A stretch of 64,000 nucleotides of DNA from Symbiodinium natans (taxonomy: Eukaryota > Sar > Dinophyceae > Suessiales > Symbiodiniaceae), in NCBI GenBank assembly GCA_905221605.1, contig CAJNDS010002618.1, positions 62,001-126,000 on the forward strand, in the 5' to 3' direction. How positions within the stretch are numbered: the first letter of the stretch is position 1; each line of letters begins with the position of its first letter. Positions 12,152-24,200 of the stretch are shown here, piece after piece. Under the pieces are notes generated by a model, which was given only the letters and a program-made list of their open reading frames with translations, made no database searches and was not told where the DNA came from. The position numbers and the translations under genes are program-made.

Positions 12152-14155
12152 CTAGACCCCAAATGCCCCAAAAGACACTCCCCCTAATTCTTGAAGGCAA
12201 ACCCATGGGGGTCCTTCGGCCACTTGACGAGCTTAAAGACCTTCTCGCCTTGCAGAGCATTTCTTTAACAGCTTGTGTGGGGCAAGCGTCCCTTCTTTCG
12301 GCCCAGAGTGTGCCCAGGGAGGCCAGCTAGTTCTGAGGAGTCTGTGCACCCAAGCGCCTAGCTTAACTGCAACAGGTTTAAGCCCGCTTGTGAAATCTGC
12401 CTTGATTCGTGAAGCCGTCAAATTGCATGGTGGCCAGCAGGGGCAGCTGGGCGTTGTCTAACGGGTCCGTTGACCCGCGCACGCCGAACTGCCGTGCTTG
12501 GAGCTCAGCGGTCCATAGCATTCGCATGCCGACATCCTTAGGCGCGGGAAGCTTCACATCTCAGACAACGATCTGCAACGCCAACCGATGCCCAGCCAGC
12601 GAGCAAACGAGAGCCGGGCAATGAGGCGAACACATTCCTGACGGTGCGGCCACTTCTTAAAGGCTCAGGGAACTTGGCAAGGTGACACATGGGGTGAGAG
12701 AACTACCCTAAGTTGGGCTATCCTGCTCGGAACCTGACCGAGAAACTACAGTACTCGGTTCAGTCGGTCGCGGGCGCAAGCATAACAAGTGAGTACATCT
12801 ACACTATCGCAGCAAGCACCTCCCGAAGCCTCAGAGCCCAAGACTCTATGAACCCCTAAGCCTCTAACACCCCAAACCCCCAAAAGCCGCTTGCAACCCG
12901 AAACCCCATCAACCGAAAGATCTACGCCGTGCCGTCCAGGTGCGGGGTCCTCCAGCCGGAGGAGCTTGCCCCGCTCCTGCCAAGGATTTCAGTGCCTGGG
13001 GTTTAGAGTTTAGGGTTTGGGGTTGAGGGGATAGGGGTGTGGGATTTAGGGTTGAACGTGTCGAAAGGCTGCGTAAGACGACCTAAGGGCATAGGGTTTA
13101 GGCTTCAAGGTCTTCCCATGAATCTGACGTCCAAGGGCTCCTCCGGCAGTAGGCGGGCCCATGTAGCCAACAGCTCATCATCCATGGCACAGCGCAAAAG
13201 CAGCTGCGCTAAACTTAAAAGATTTTTGCAGGCTGTCCTCAAGAGATGAGACGATTATCCGTTTCTCTTCTGACCACTCCAAGCCTTGGACCAAACAACC
13301 GCCTAAGACATGTTGGCTGAAAAATGGTTCAGCTTGCCCCATGCCATGAGTTGCCGCGCCTTAACCTTCCCGGCAATGCCGCCGTCGAGCTTTCCGTTTC
13401 AAGAGACGTTCATGATGCCCGGAAACCTCATGAAGCATGCTACAACTTCCGGGGCCTCAGCGGCTTCACGCATGAACGGCTGTCATCTCCGCTGGCACCA
13501 TCAAGGCACGCGACCCACTATGTGCAAGCTTCATGGCACGGTGGAACTTAGGAACCGCTTTTGGCCGCGAAAGCCGCACCGGGCTGGACAGGCACTCGGC
13601 CAGCTTGCGGCCCAGTTGTCCTGCACCGGGTGTGGGGGTACATTAACAGGACCTTGCTTTGGCGGGAAAGCCAAAAAAGCAAGCTGCCAGCCCTTTCAAA
13701 AGCTGGACGCTTAGAAGAGGGGAGCAAACTTCGTGCAGCTGACCAAGCCAGGAAAATGAATTGGCTCCGTCTGCAAACGAGGAAACATCCGAAAATCAGA
13801 GCGCCTGCCTGCTCAGCGAGGGCAGACCATATTGGGCCCCCGCCAGCGGCAGGAAGCGAGACATTCCTATCATCCTACTATGCGTGCTAACTATGCTGCA
13901 CCATCTCAGTCCAGCCCCAAGTAAGCTGGACGTCTTGTAAAGGCATCAGTAGCAACGACACGGAGAGAGATTGCCTCCTTTGGGAAGCTAGGCAAAACCA
14001 CTTGCCAAACCCTTTGGGGGTGCTTGTAGCTACAAGCTCAGCATGGTGCCTCGCGAGGCCCCAGCCTGGCAAAGAAACGGGAAAATGCTATGGGATGCCG
14101 ACACTGTGGGTGCAGAAGGAAGTTGCAGACCAACTGCAGTAGCAGTAGCAATCAC

Positions 14156-14200
14156 AACAATCATAATCATAATCATAATCATAATCATAATCATAATCAT
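14156..14200 (+). repeat. ATAATC microsatellite
   Basis: Seven or more units of ATAATC lie in non-coding DNA downstream of the ABC transporter gene. Long open frames across it (Ile or Tyr-Asp repeats) are artefacts of the repeat. Confidence 0.9.
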
Positions 14201-14461
14201 GGACAGTAAGGAACGTGAGCGATTTGGAGTTGGCAAGTGTTTGCAGGCCTCTGCTGGAGCCCGCGCGGCCATCTGCGCGAAGCGAGTCGTTGGGTCCGCG
14301 CAAAGCGTTGCCGGGTGGCCTTCACGGCTGAGGATAGTATCAACTGCGGGTGCCCCAAGAACCCAGGAACTCTCAAAAGTAAACCTCACGCCACAGGGAG
14401 CCCTGGACCAAGGCAACTTCGCCAGTGCTGCGATGTTGAGTTATCTCAACGTGGCGCCTCC

Positions 14462-17400
14462 TCACTTTGATCCACCCAGCTCCCTCAACCGAGACCTGCC
14501 TGTTTCAACGACGCATCCCGCATCCAGCACAGCAACCAGATCGGCATCCATAATCGTCTGGAGCCGATGCGCCACGACCAGCATTGTGCAGTTGTAGAAC
14601 TGGGTGCGGAGAGCCTCCTGAATGATCGCGTCCGTTTCGCCATCAACACAGGATGTTGCTTCATCCACGAGAACGACCCGACTGCTTCTTGCAATGCATC
14701 TCGCAATGCACAGCCTTGCGTGTGGCAAGGACCCCAAGGCGGGGGGGGTGGGGGGCGATTGCAGGATGTGGAGTCTATGTCTCTTCGTAGTTGTTGAACA
14801 CTTCCACCCTATGCACACGCAAAAGATCACGCAGAGAATTGGATCTGAGAGGAAAGGAGGCAAGGACGCGTGCGATGTTGCCGAGCCACAGCTGCCTCTG
14901 GCCAAGGCTGAAGTTCCCTCCACTCCTTTGCAGTTTGCATCTATGGATCTACGAGGAGTGTTACGCCATGCTCTGCTAAGCAGGGAGATGACTGAAGCAG
15001 TTACCGCAAGATGTCGCTCCTCGCCGACAACATGTTTTCTTCTGTGGCCAGTGGTCGATCTACGGTAAAGACAAAAGTCTTTCGGCTCTTGGAACTCTTA
15101 GCGCCACATTCCCGCATCTCCCCTTCCTTGCCTCTCCACGCGCGCCGCAAGGCCGCCCAATGCGTCGAGCTTGGAGTCCAAGTGGATCTGCATCACACTA
15201 TGTTAGGATGCGGAGAGAATGGATGTTGGGAAGCTGTCGTTAGTGAGGCGCCCCCACAGCCCGAACGTGACACATCCTCGCGCATTGAACGCTGCTTGTG
15301 CGAGGACATGCCGTCGGCCAGGCAGCGCGAAGGGAGCCTTCCCCTACCGCTCCATCTCCCTATACCAAAACCTTTTCAGACCCTTATCAACCCATATAAG
15401 CCACCTTTAAACCTCCTAACCCTTAAACCCGAAACCCTACACCCTAAACTCCTAAACCCCAAACCCCAAAACCCTAAACCCTAAAAACCCTAAACCCTAA
15501 ACCCCTAAACCCTAAACCCCAAAACCCTAAACCCTAAAAACCCTAAACCCCTGGGCCTTGGCCAGCGCTGCCCGGAGCTGATCCTCTGGAAGGCAGCCTG
15601 TGGGATCCAGGTTCTCGGCCACGGAGCCGCTCCAGAGCACGGGCTCCTCCCCAAGGGTAGGGTTTAGGGTTTAGGGTTTAGGGTTTAGGGTTTAGGGTTT
15701 AGGGTTTAGGGTTTAGGGTTCAGGGTTCAGGGTTCAGGGTTCAGGGTTCAGGGTTCAGGGTTCAGGGTTCAGGGTTCAGGGTAAAGGGTTCAGTGTTCAA
15801 GGTTCAGGGTTCAGGGTTCAGGGGTTCAGGGTTCAGGGTTTGGGGTTTGGGATGTACGGTTTGGGGTTTAAGGTCCGAGCGGGGACGCTGCTTCTGTTAG
15901 GAATGCCTGCTCTGCCATAGGCATGGCGATGAACAGTGCTCACGATGCTGGATTTTGCCGTTCAGGCCCGGTCTGTGGCTGCGCAAGCTGGAGGCTACCA
16001 ACTTCGCTTGCTCAATGGCACTTTGAGGGCTGCGCGTGCTGTGGAGCAGGCATGGTTTGTTGTGCACGCACGCGAAACTGCGAAACAGACCCCGAATCAA
16101 GATAATAAATCCCCCAAAATACGACGCCCAGATCGCCATGCAGAGTTGGTTAAAGGCAGTCGTAAGGAAGATGCACGGTGCAAATCTTTTGGTGGTTCCT
16201 GGGGGCACCCTGCCATGGCCTGCTTCATGTCATTCATGTCTGATGGCTTTTGTTTCTGCGCCCTATCTACGACCGAAAATTTGACACCCGCGACCTATGC
16301 GCTTAACCCTTGCAGAATGTATAGTTGTTTAAAAAGGGTCGGGTCAGCAAAACAAGGGGACCTTTTTTGCAGGCCTTGCCCCAAAAAAAACAAACACTGA
16401 CTCTGCGAGCCCCTGTCCTGAGGAATCAGAGATACTGCGCTGCGCAGGGTTTGCAGAGGTACGCTCGCAATATCCAGGCCTTGGCTTAGGGCAATGAACT
16501 TCAACTAACTATGAGAGTAGCAGTTCGAGTTCGACGAGCACAGTCTGAGGGCGACAACAACTCAGGCAAAGATCACCTTCATCGTCGTCGTCGACATCAT
16601 AATCACCGCCATCCTGATTGTCATCATCATCATCATCATCATCTTCTTCTTCATCATCATCATCATCATCATCAATTGTCATCATCGTCGTCGGCGACGT
16701 AATCATCGTCATCATCATCATCATCATCATCATCATCAATTGTCATCATCGTCGTCGGCGACGTCATCATCGTCATCATCATCATCATCATCATCGTCAT
16801 CATCATCATCATCATGTCCATCCATCATCGCACCAGTTCTTCTAAATCAGCAAGTGCGATTTTGTTGGGTAACGTACTTTGCGAGGCGCCGTCAATGCAG
16901 ATGCGCCCTGCATCCAGGTTCACCACTCTCAGCCTGAGCTGGACGCAGTTAGCCCTTCGGACTTGGGATCAGGAAGTTCGGGTTCAGAGACAAGTTCGGC
17001 CCCACCTCCAAAGGCATAGAAGGCTGAGCCAATATCTGAGAATGCTAGAGACGTTGTATGGGGGTTTAGGCCACGCCGGCTTGTCTGGGGAGGGGGGTCT
17101 CTAGGGTTTGTGGCGAAGCCCAGAAGCACAAGCCCTACACTCTTGAAGCCTGCGCGCCCTCAAACCCGAACCCTAAAAACCCAAACCCTAGACCCTAAAA
17201 CCCCATGAAAACCCGTGTCTTCGAATTCTACCGAGGGACAGGGCCCCGAGGAGGCTGGACTTGCCGCTGCCCGTGCGGCCCACCAGGCTCACCTGCACGC
17301 AGGGTTTAAAGGGTTCAGGGTTCAGAGGGTTTGGGGTAGTCTGCCGCACGCGGTTGATCAGTCGTGTGCCTACGAGCATGGAAACCGCCCATCAACTGAC

Positions 17401-17811
17401 GGACTGCCGGATCCAGCCTTGTGACCGGGAGTGACCTGGAGATCGAAGCCCTTCAGCACCTCACGCGAGTGAGCGGACAGCAGCTGAAATCGCGCAAGGT
17501 GCCTTTGCCAAACTTCCAAGCCCTGCCTGCGGGAGATCTGCCCTGTAGCGCATGGAAACGGACTCGAAGGTGAGCTTGCCTCGTCACCGACAAATAAGGT
17601 TTAGGGATGTAGCGCCTGTGGAAGGAATCGGAGAGATATTTCTCAAGCGCAGCAGTCACGAGCGGAGTCACGAAGACTTCTGTGCTGTCTACGAGACCCC
17701 GCAGATACCTTGGAAGGGACCTATAGGGGCCACTTTCACACCAGTCAGGCCTTCCCTTGGCCAATCTCCAGGTGGGGCTGTGCCCTCGGCAGGCTCTTCG
17801 GGGATCACCGC
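14462..17811 (-). CDS. ABC transporter module: NBD2
   Basis: Exons: 17751-17811, 17527-17579, 17418-17459, an exon starting at 17292 (Walker A, GRTGSGKSS), one ending at 16878 (VVNLDAGRICIDGA), 16418-16479 (LDIASVPLQTLRSAVSLIPQ, with the Q-loop), 15132-15197 (LDSKLDALGGLAARVE), 14890-14922 (GGNFSLGQRQL, the ABCC NBD2 signature), and 14462-14714 (VVLVDEATSCVD Walker B with catalytic Glu; VVAHRLQTIMDAD H-loop). All catalytic motifs are intact, in contrast to NBD1. Donors include GT, GC and, at 16418, GA (CAG/GACAGG). One exon between 16.4 and 15.2 kb, expected to carry the D-P-x-L-F-x-G-T segment, was not identified. The product ends ELGGSK, close to the usual ABCC C-terminus. Confidence 0.9.
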
Positions 17812-20800
17812 CTTTGGCCCAGGAAGAGCTGCAGAGGTGCATGGGCCATCATGGGCCTTGAGCCGGGCCTCGTGGTAACTCTTTCTACGGTTTTGCCTGT
17901 TGCCAAAGAGACCTTCACGGCTGAACCCATCATGGCTTAGGGCCACCGTGCCCAACAGGGCCTCGAACTGCGCCAGCCGTTCCGCGGCCACCAGCTGGTT
18001 CTCGGCCTCCAGGGAATCGCATGGGTAGCTTTTTCCAAGTGAGGGCCCGTCACCTTTGCTACTTTTCGGGGGAAGGGAATCATATAGGCAGTTTTTGCAA
18101 GTTGGGGCCCCTTTTGGGCGGCTCTTACTATAGGGGTGCCGTATTTATACACATATCTTTATGTGTATATTTATTTTGGGACAGACAACCACCCATCTGC
18201 AAAAGTGTGCGGCGATCCCCCGGGGGCTTCTTCCCTGGCCTCGATGGAGAGTCGAATGCCTCGGCTTCACTTCCACACATCGCGAACCCTGACAGGCCTG
18301 AACCCTGAACCCGAAAATCCTAAACCCCAAACCCCTAAGCCCTAAAGTCTTCAGCTCGACCCCAACATCTACTTTGAAGCATTCTTCGGCTCGGCCGAGA
18401 GGCAGAACTGCAGCTTCCCCCTCCTTGGTGGAATCACTTGAACTCTAGGCCCTGCTCGGTCAAAGTTTTTGGGACTTTAGGCTTCTTGGGGGGGGCTTAG
18501 GGTTTTTGGGGGTTATTGCGGGGGGGGGGGGGGGGGGGGGGGGGGTTCGGGGGACTTCGTGTCTTGGGGTCTTGGGGCTTGGGCTCCCAAGCCAGGTCTC
18601 GTCATCAAGGCATAGGAGATCGCCATCGTTGAGGTGCTGGCCTTGGTTTCGCACCACCAACTGCCCAGGGCCGAGGCGACAAACTACAAGTGACCAAACC
18701 CCGCAGCTCTCGAACCTTGCAACTTGTGGTTGGGGTTTAGGGCTTAGGGCTTAGGGCTTAGTTTGGGGTTTAGGGTTCAGGGTTTAGGGTTTAGGGTTGG
18801 GTTTAGGTTGCCCAGGGACTGGAAGGCTGTCGCGGAGTAGCACACAAAACACGCAGGCGATGCAGACGATCGCTGAGCCAAGGCTATCCAGGACCAGAAT
18901 GCCTGGTGTGGCACTTCGGGCTAGCTTGTCCGTCGTCTAGATTATGGTCCATTTACAAGGCACCCAAAAATTTAAGGAGCATAATTTAGAGAGCAGATCT
19001 TATGTGGAGCCGATCAAAAGTGATGAGATGTTTGGAGGTGTAAGACTGTAGGGGTTGGATAGGGCCTTGCCATACGTTGAGAGGGCATTGAGGCACGCAC
19101 TCCCGCTATCTTGCGCTTAGGCACACCAGGGCTGCAGGATGTACGTCTGGAAGAAGACCTTCGGCAGCTCTGACTTCGCAGCTTCACTTCAGTTGCTACT
19201 GGTTTTCCCCTCCCCAGCCTTGCCATTCCGGTCGAGCAGAGCTTGGAACTGCTTCACCAGACCCTCCTGCTGCCCATGCGCCCGCCTCGGCCGAAACCAA
19301 AAAGAAGGTCGTCATAGGCCGACTGGGCACGTCAAAGTCGATCTTGCTTCCAAGGTGCAGGGTGGCCAACCCATCTGCGACGTCGCCCATGGCCTGCCAG
19401 CGTGCGCAGATGGCCCACAGATGGACAGAGTCAATCCTACAAGGCGAAGCGACTCAAAACATCCAAGCCCCAATGCTCTCCCATCCCCCGCTCCGGGCCG
19501 AGTAGAGAGGCGCCCGGGTCACGCCGTCGAGGCGCTTGGCTTCCCGCGCGGTGCCTCACGTCGGCAAAAGGAAGTGAAGGAGCCTGTGGCGCTACTTACA
19601 CAGAGATGCCGGATGGCCAAGTACTCCCGAACCCTTGCATTGAGGTGCTTGAGGGTGTTTGTGGGTTGAGGCTCAGAGCGTTGCTTGTCGCAGGGTACTT
19701 TCTGGACGAAAACGAGCAGAAAAAACCCCGATATGTCGGTCCTGAGGGGTTCTCCATTCTGGCTAAAACGATGCTAGAGCTCCGATGGAGCTCGCTTCGA
19801 TTAGCGCCGGTCAACACCACTCGACACCGCTACCACCGCCCCACTCGTCATGCACACATGCCCAGTACTGAGCAGCTGGCGGCTGAAGAAGTGCCGGATT
19901 TTGTAGAAGCCAAAGAGAACCTCAGGACAACGGTGGGAGATGTGACGAACCTCTGCATAGCCCCAAAACATACCCCTTAAGACAATGCAGGCCTGGAGTT
20001 AAATGCGCGCTACTACCAACAATCCTACGAACAATGTCGCCCTCGGCTTCGTTGAACCGAGAGCCAGGCTGGGACAACCGCCAGAGCGGCAAGCGGCGTC
20101 GACCACACGCATACGACCACAATACCCAGGAGCATCGTCATGTCCTGGAGAGCACTGAACGCTGTAGGCTAGAGTGTATAGTGTATGGTCTAAGGGCTTC
20201 GTGTAAACTATGGTTCCCTTCGCAGCAATTGTATTAGCGTTAAACGAACTAGCCATATGGGGGTTGGTGAAGATTAGGGTCCCCCTGCTGTGGGGTTTTT
20301 GCATACAGAACCAACAAAACCCAACACCATGGGACTGAGCGCATGTCAGAACTTGCAAGAGAAGCAGGCTGCGACCCAACGGAGCCCTCGCCTGCAGGAA
20401 GTCCAGCAAGTACTGGGGCAGCAGCGCGTCCACCGCGTCCAGGTCTTTCGAGAAGTGGCCCAGGATGCGCCCGCGCGGTGTGGTGTCGAAGAGGCCAATG
20501 GGTGCCGACATCAATCGCTCAAGGAGCCGGTGGTGGATGTTCTCCGACGACTTGAGCGCAACATGGATCACCAACCAGCCCCGCAGAAAAGCGCCGAAAA
20601 CAGCCAGCAGCACCCACAGGCAGAATGTCTGGAAGTCCTCGCTGGACTCCGCTGCAGTGTTGGCCAAATCACGCGCAGCCCAGACACCCATGAAGTAGTC
20701 GGAATAAATACGGAGGCCCTCGACTGCCACCATGCTCATCAGAATGAAGTACAAGAAGACAACTCCTGCCGCATGCCGACCGGACCCGAAGTAGTAGGTG

Positions 20801-21171
20801 AGGGTCTTGGTGCTGAGCACCCCTGTGCGCGACTGCTCAGCGCATTCTAGAACATCTCCCTCCTCCGCAGAGCAATTGTCGCCTGCATCCGAAGGCGGTC
20901 GCGCCTTGATGTCGGCCAAGGTCTGCAAGCAGGACTCTTTGGTTGCTTGAGAGCAGTCAGCTATCCACGCTTGTACGCTGGTGTACATCGACGCCCGCCC
21001 ATGCTCCATATTCACGATCCGGGATGCTGCACGGAGCGCCACAAAGTTGGAGTTCATCACCATGACCACGGATCGCCCCTCTTGGAGAAGAATGCCTCCG
21101 AGGGAGCAAACGAAACACAACTCCCACCCCCCCCCAAAGAGGTGCCCTCTCTGACTCAAGCCGCTGTGAGC

Positions 21172-21209
<38 letters not shown>

Positions 21210-24200
21210 GACCTAGCAAGGCTTCCTCACAGATGGCCCTGGCCACGTGAGGGTCCACGGCGGCCAGGCAGTCATCCAAGAGCACGAGGCGCACGTCCGC
21301 CACCAGGCAGCCTGGGCAATCAACGGATAAATCGGGGGGAATCGGGCAGAAAACCATGGGAGCTGATGACCCCTTCTCAGCCAGCAGGCGGTACAGGACG
21401 TGTGCAAGGCCCAACCTGCCCCAGGTGTCAAAGAATGGCATCAGCGATTGCAGGAGCGACTCGATGCAGAGGGCAGTTTACAATGCTTAGGGAGAACAAG
21501 TACTCTGAGCACTACTGCACCGCCATACGCACAGTCGAGCCACCAACCTCCACATAACGCTATACTCGGATGTGATATCAAGAGCAACGCTACCAAATAT
21601 TGCCGTGGCGGCATCTGTTCGCGCTGAACATGTGGATACTCAACTGTGAACCATTCTGACCCAGAAATGGCTTGAATGACACATCAACACCTCCAGAACC
21701 GGCGGCCTTGTCCGTTGTCCTCCACTGAGCGTGGTGCCACGGGCGCCAACAGCATGGTGATCCCCGCCCGTCCACTCGCCTGCAGCAAGTAAGCACTAAA
21801 GCAAAGTGGCCGCACTTTCGAAGGTGACCACGTGTCTTCGGCGGCAGGGGAGAGGCTTCAGACACACTGCAGTACACTCCATAGCAAGTTATGCTATGGA
21901 AACAGTTTCAACGCCAAGCTGACAAGGGAGTGGCATTGGAGAGTTGTTGATCGCGCTTCCTTCTACATTCCAGAAGCGAATCATCACAGATATGCGGGAG
22001 TGAAAGGAAGAGCCTGGCTGGCCTGATCGCACACGGCGCCCTGAATCTCTGAATGCAGCACAAACCGTGATTTGCCCCAATTGCAAGCCAGGTCACGCAG
22101 GTCTGGGCCAAGCTGGGCGGCACGGACCGCGCACCTGAGAAACTTCTCACTAAAGGTCCGTCAGGCCTCTGTTCTGGACTTCTGGAGTCAACCCAAAAGA
22201 AACTCAACCACTCTTGACTCTCCCTTCAATGACAATTCAACTGCTGCGCAAGGTAGGCAAGGGTTCAATGTCTGCCGAAGCAGGAAAACAGTTCAACTGC
22301 TGGGCCCGGTCACCAGTACTTCTTCTCATCGAACGGCAGCTCCTGGACAACGACTTCCCGGACCGTGCCACTGCGGATCCAGGGCGATTGCGCCAGGTAG
22401 GCCACACCTGTTTCGAATTGGGGTTTACGAAAATTGGGGACCCCCAATATGGATCCCCAAATAGTAGGATCCCCTTGAAAAAAGGACCCCAATAAGGTAC
22501 CCCCCAACTTTCGGAAAACCCCAGTTTGTCTCCAGTTGTCTGGAAGAGTCGGTAGTCGAAACCTCGAAGGCACGCACGAACAGCATGGAACATGGAAGCT
22601 GCTACAACATGCTCCAACACTCCTCCTTCCTAGATATACCCTTGAAATGGTTCACTCATCTGACTCCTAAGCTCCAAGACCTCGATTAGACAGACCCCAC
22701 CCCAAAACGCGAAAATTCCTGAACCACCTCAAGCCCTACATAAAGCCCCTGAAAAACATGGTCCTCAAACCTCCTACTATTTTCAACCTTAATTAAGATT
22801 CGCTTAGACCCCAAACCCTAAATCCTAAACCCTGAACCCTGAACCCTAAACCCCCTAAAACTCCCTAAGCCCCCTAACCCCCCTAACCCCCCTAAACCCT
22901 CAACCCTAAACCCCAAACCCTAAACCTGTAACCCTAAACCCGAAACCCTAAACCCCAAACCCCAAACCCTAAACCCTATCAAGGGGGGGGGGGGGCTGCA
23001 AAAGGCACCTCCCGGAAGCGCCTGGCGCCCGCCCAGCGACTGCAGCTCACCCAGGAGCCCCAAGAGAAGCCTCACGGGGGAACGGGGGGCCGGCTTGACA
23101 GACCATTGTTTGGGGGTTTTTTGGGGTTTAGGGTTTCGGGTTTAGGGTTTAGGGTTAGGGTTCAGGGTTCAGGGTTCAGGGTTCAGGGTTTAGGGTTTAG
23201 GGTTTAGGGTTTGGGGTTTAGGGTTTAGGGTTTAGGGTTTAGGGTTTCGGTCCTTGTTAGGGTTTCGGGCTTGGTAAGGCTTCAAGTAGGGTTTGTCGGG
23301 CTTTGGAGGATGTTTTGTTTTTTTGTTTTGTGTTGTTTTGTTTGTTTTAGTTTTTGTTTTTTATTTTTTGGGGGGGGGGTTGGGAGTCCCGGTCTAGATG
23401 GATTCGGGTTTAGGGTTCAGGGTTGAAGGTTTAGGGTTTCGGGCTTGAGCTGGTGAAGTGGTGGCTGCGGATGCGGCAGAGTCGCGAGGACTTCCCCGCG
23501 GCAACTCGGCCGCAGACCGCCACCAGCTCACCTTGTGGAACAGCAGCTTTCGAGTTTGGGCTGCAGCTTTGCACGGTAAAAGAAGTGGCCAGCAGCTTAT
23601 GACTTGGACAGACTGCAGCTGAGGAGGGGATTCGCAAAGGGCACTCCTTTGTGGCATTGTTTGCTGTGGTGGCGCTCTACATTAGTCTTCCTTATACTCC
23701 TATATGCTCGTCATTACAACTTGCAGAATCAGGCCCCCCACCGGGGCGCAGGGTCAGGTCGGCGGTGAGCTCGAAGTTTTTCTCCGAGCCGTGGGCAAAG
23801 CTTCCCTCAATCTCGGCCTCGCAGACCTCTGCAGCCTCCGCCGCCTCCGGCGCCTCCGCGGTCTGCACCTTCGCAGCTTCCGCATCACGAAGGTCCTCCT
23901 GGTAGAGGTCGAAGGATCCTTGGTGCACGCAACACGTAACTGCGCGGGGCACACGAACCGTTCGCGAACCCCCCCCCCATCTTTGTTTCTGAAACAATGC
24001 CCGGCAGCTCTGGCTCACAAACGCGTCCAGACGGCGAAAGGCGGCGAGCCCGTCGACTACGGCTGTGAAGCCCATGGCAACGCCTCCGAGAGGAGCTCGC
24101 ACCAAGCCCACGGTCGTGAAGATCAGGAAAACCCGCTCCGCCGACAGCTCCTTGTCCTGTCAGCCGCGCTTACCCGGAAGGCAAGAGGCAGAGACAAGAA

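Noticed and set aside
15897-16208. Minus-strand segment AIEQAKLVASSLRSHRPGLN as the missing NBD2 exon
   Set aside because: It superficially resembles the A-L-x-x-V-x-L helix before the signature, but the exon at 15132-15197 already fills that place and the phases do not fit.
16509-16937. Poly-Ser, poly-Asp, poly-His and poly-Met frames
   Set aside because: They come from the CAT/ATC microsatellite inside an ABC transporter intron.
19999-21441. A single 480-residue open frame taken as one exon
   Set aside because: It runs through a poly-G intron and across exon boundaries. ABCC alignment shows that only parts (21415 leftwards, about 21310-21215, 21080-20392, and 20144 in another frame) are coding.
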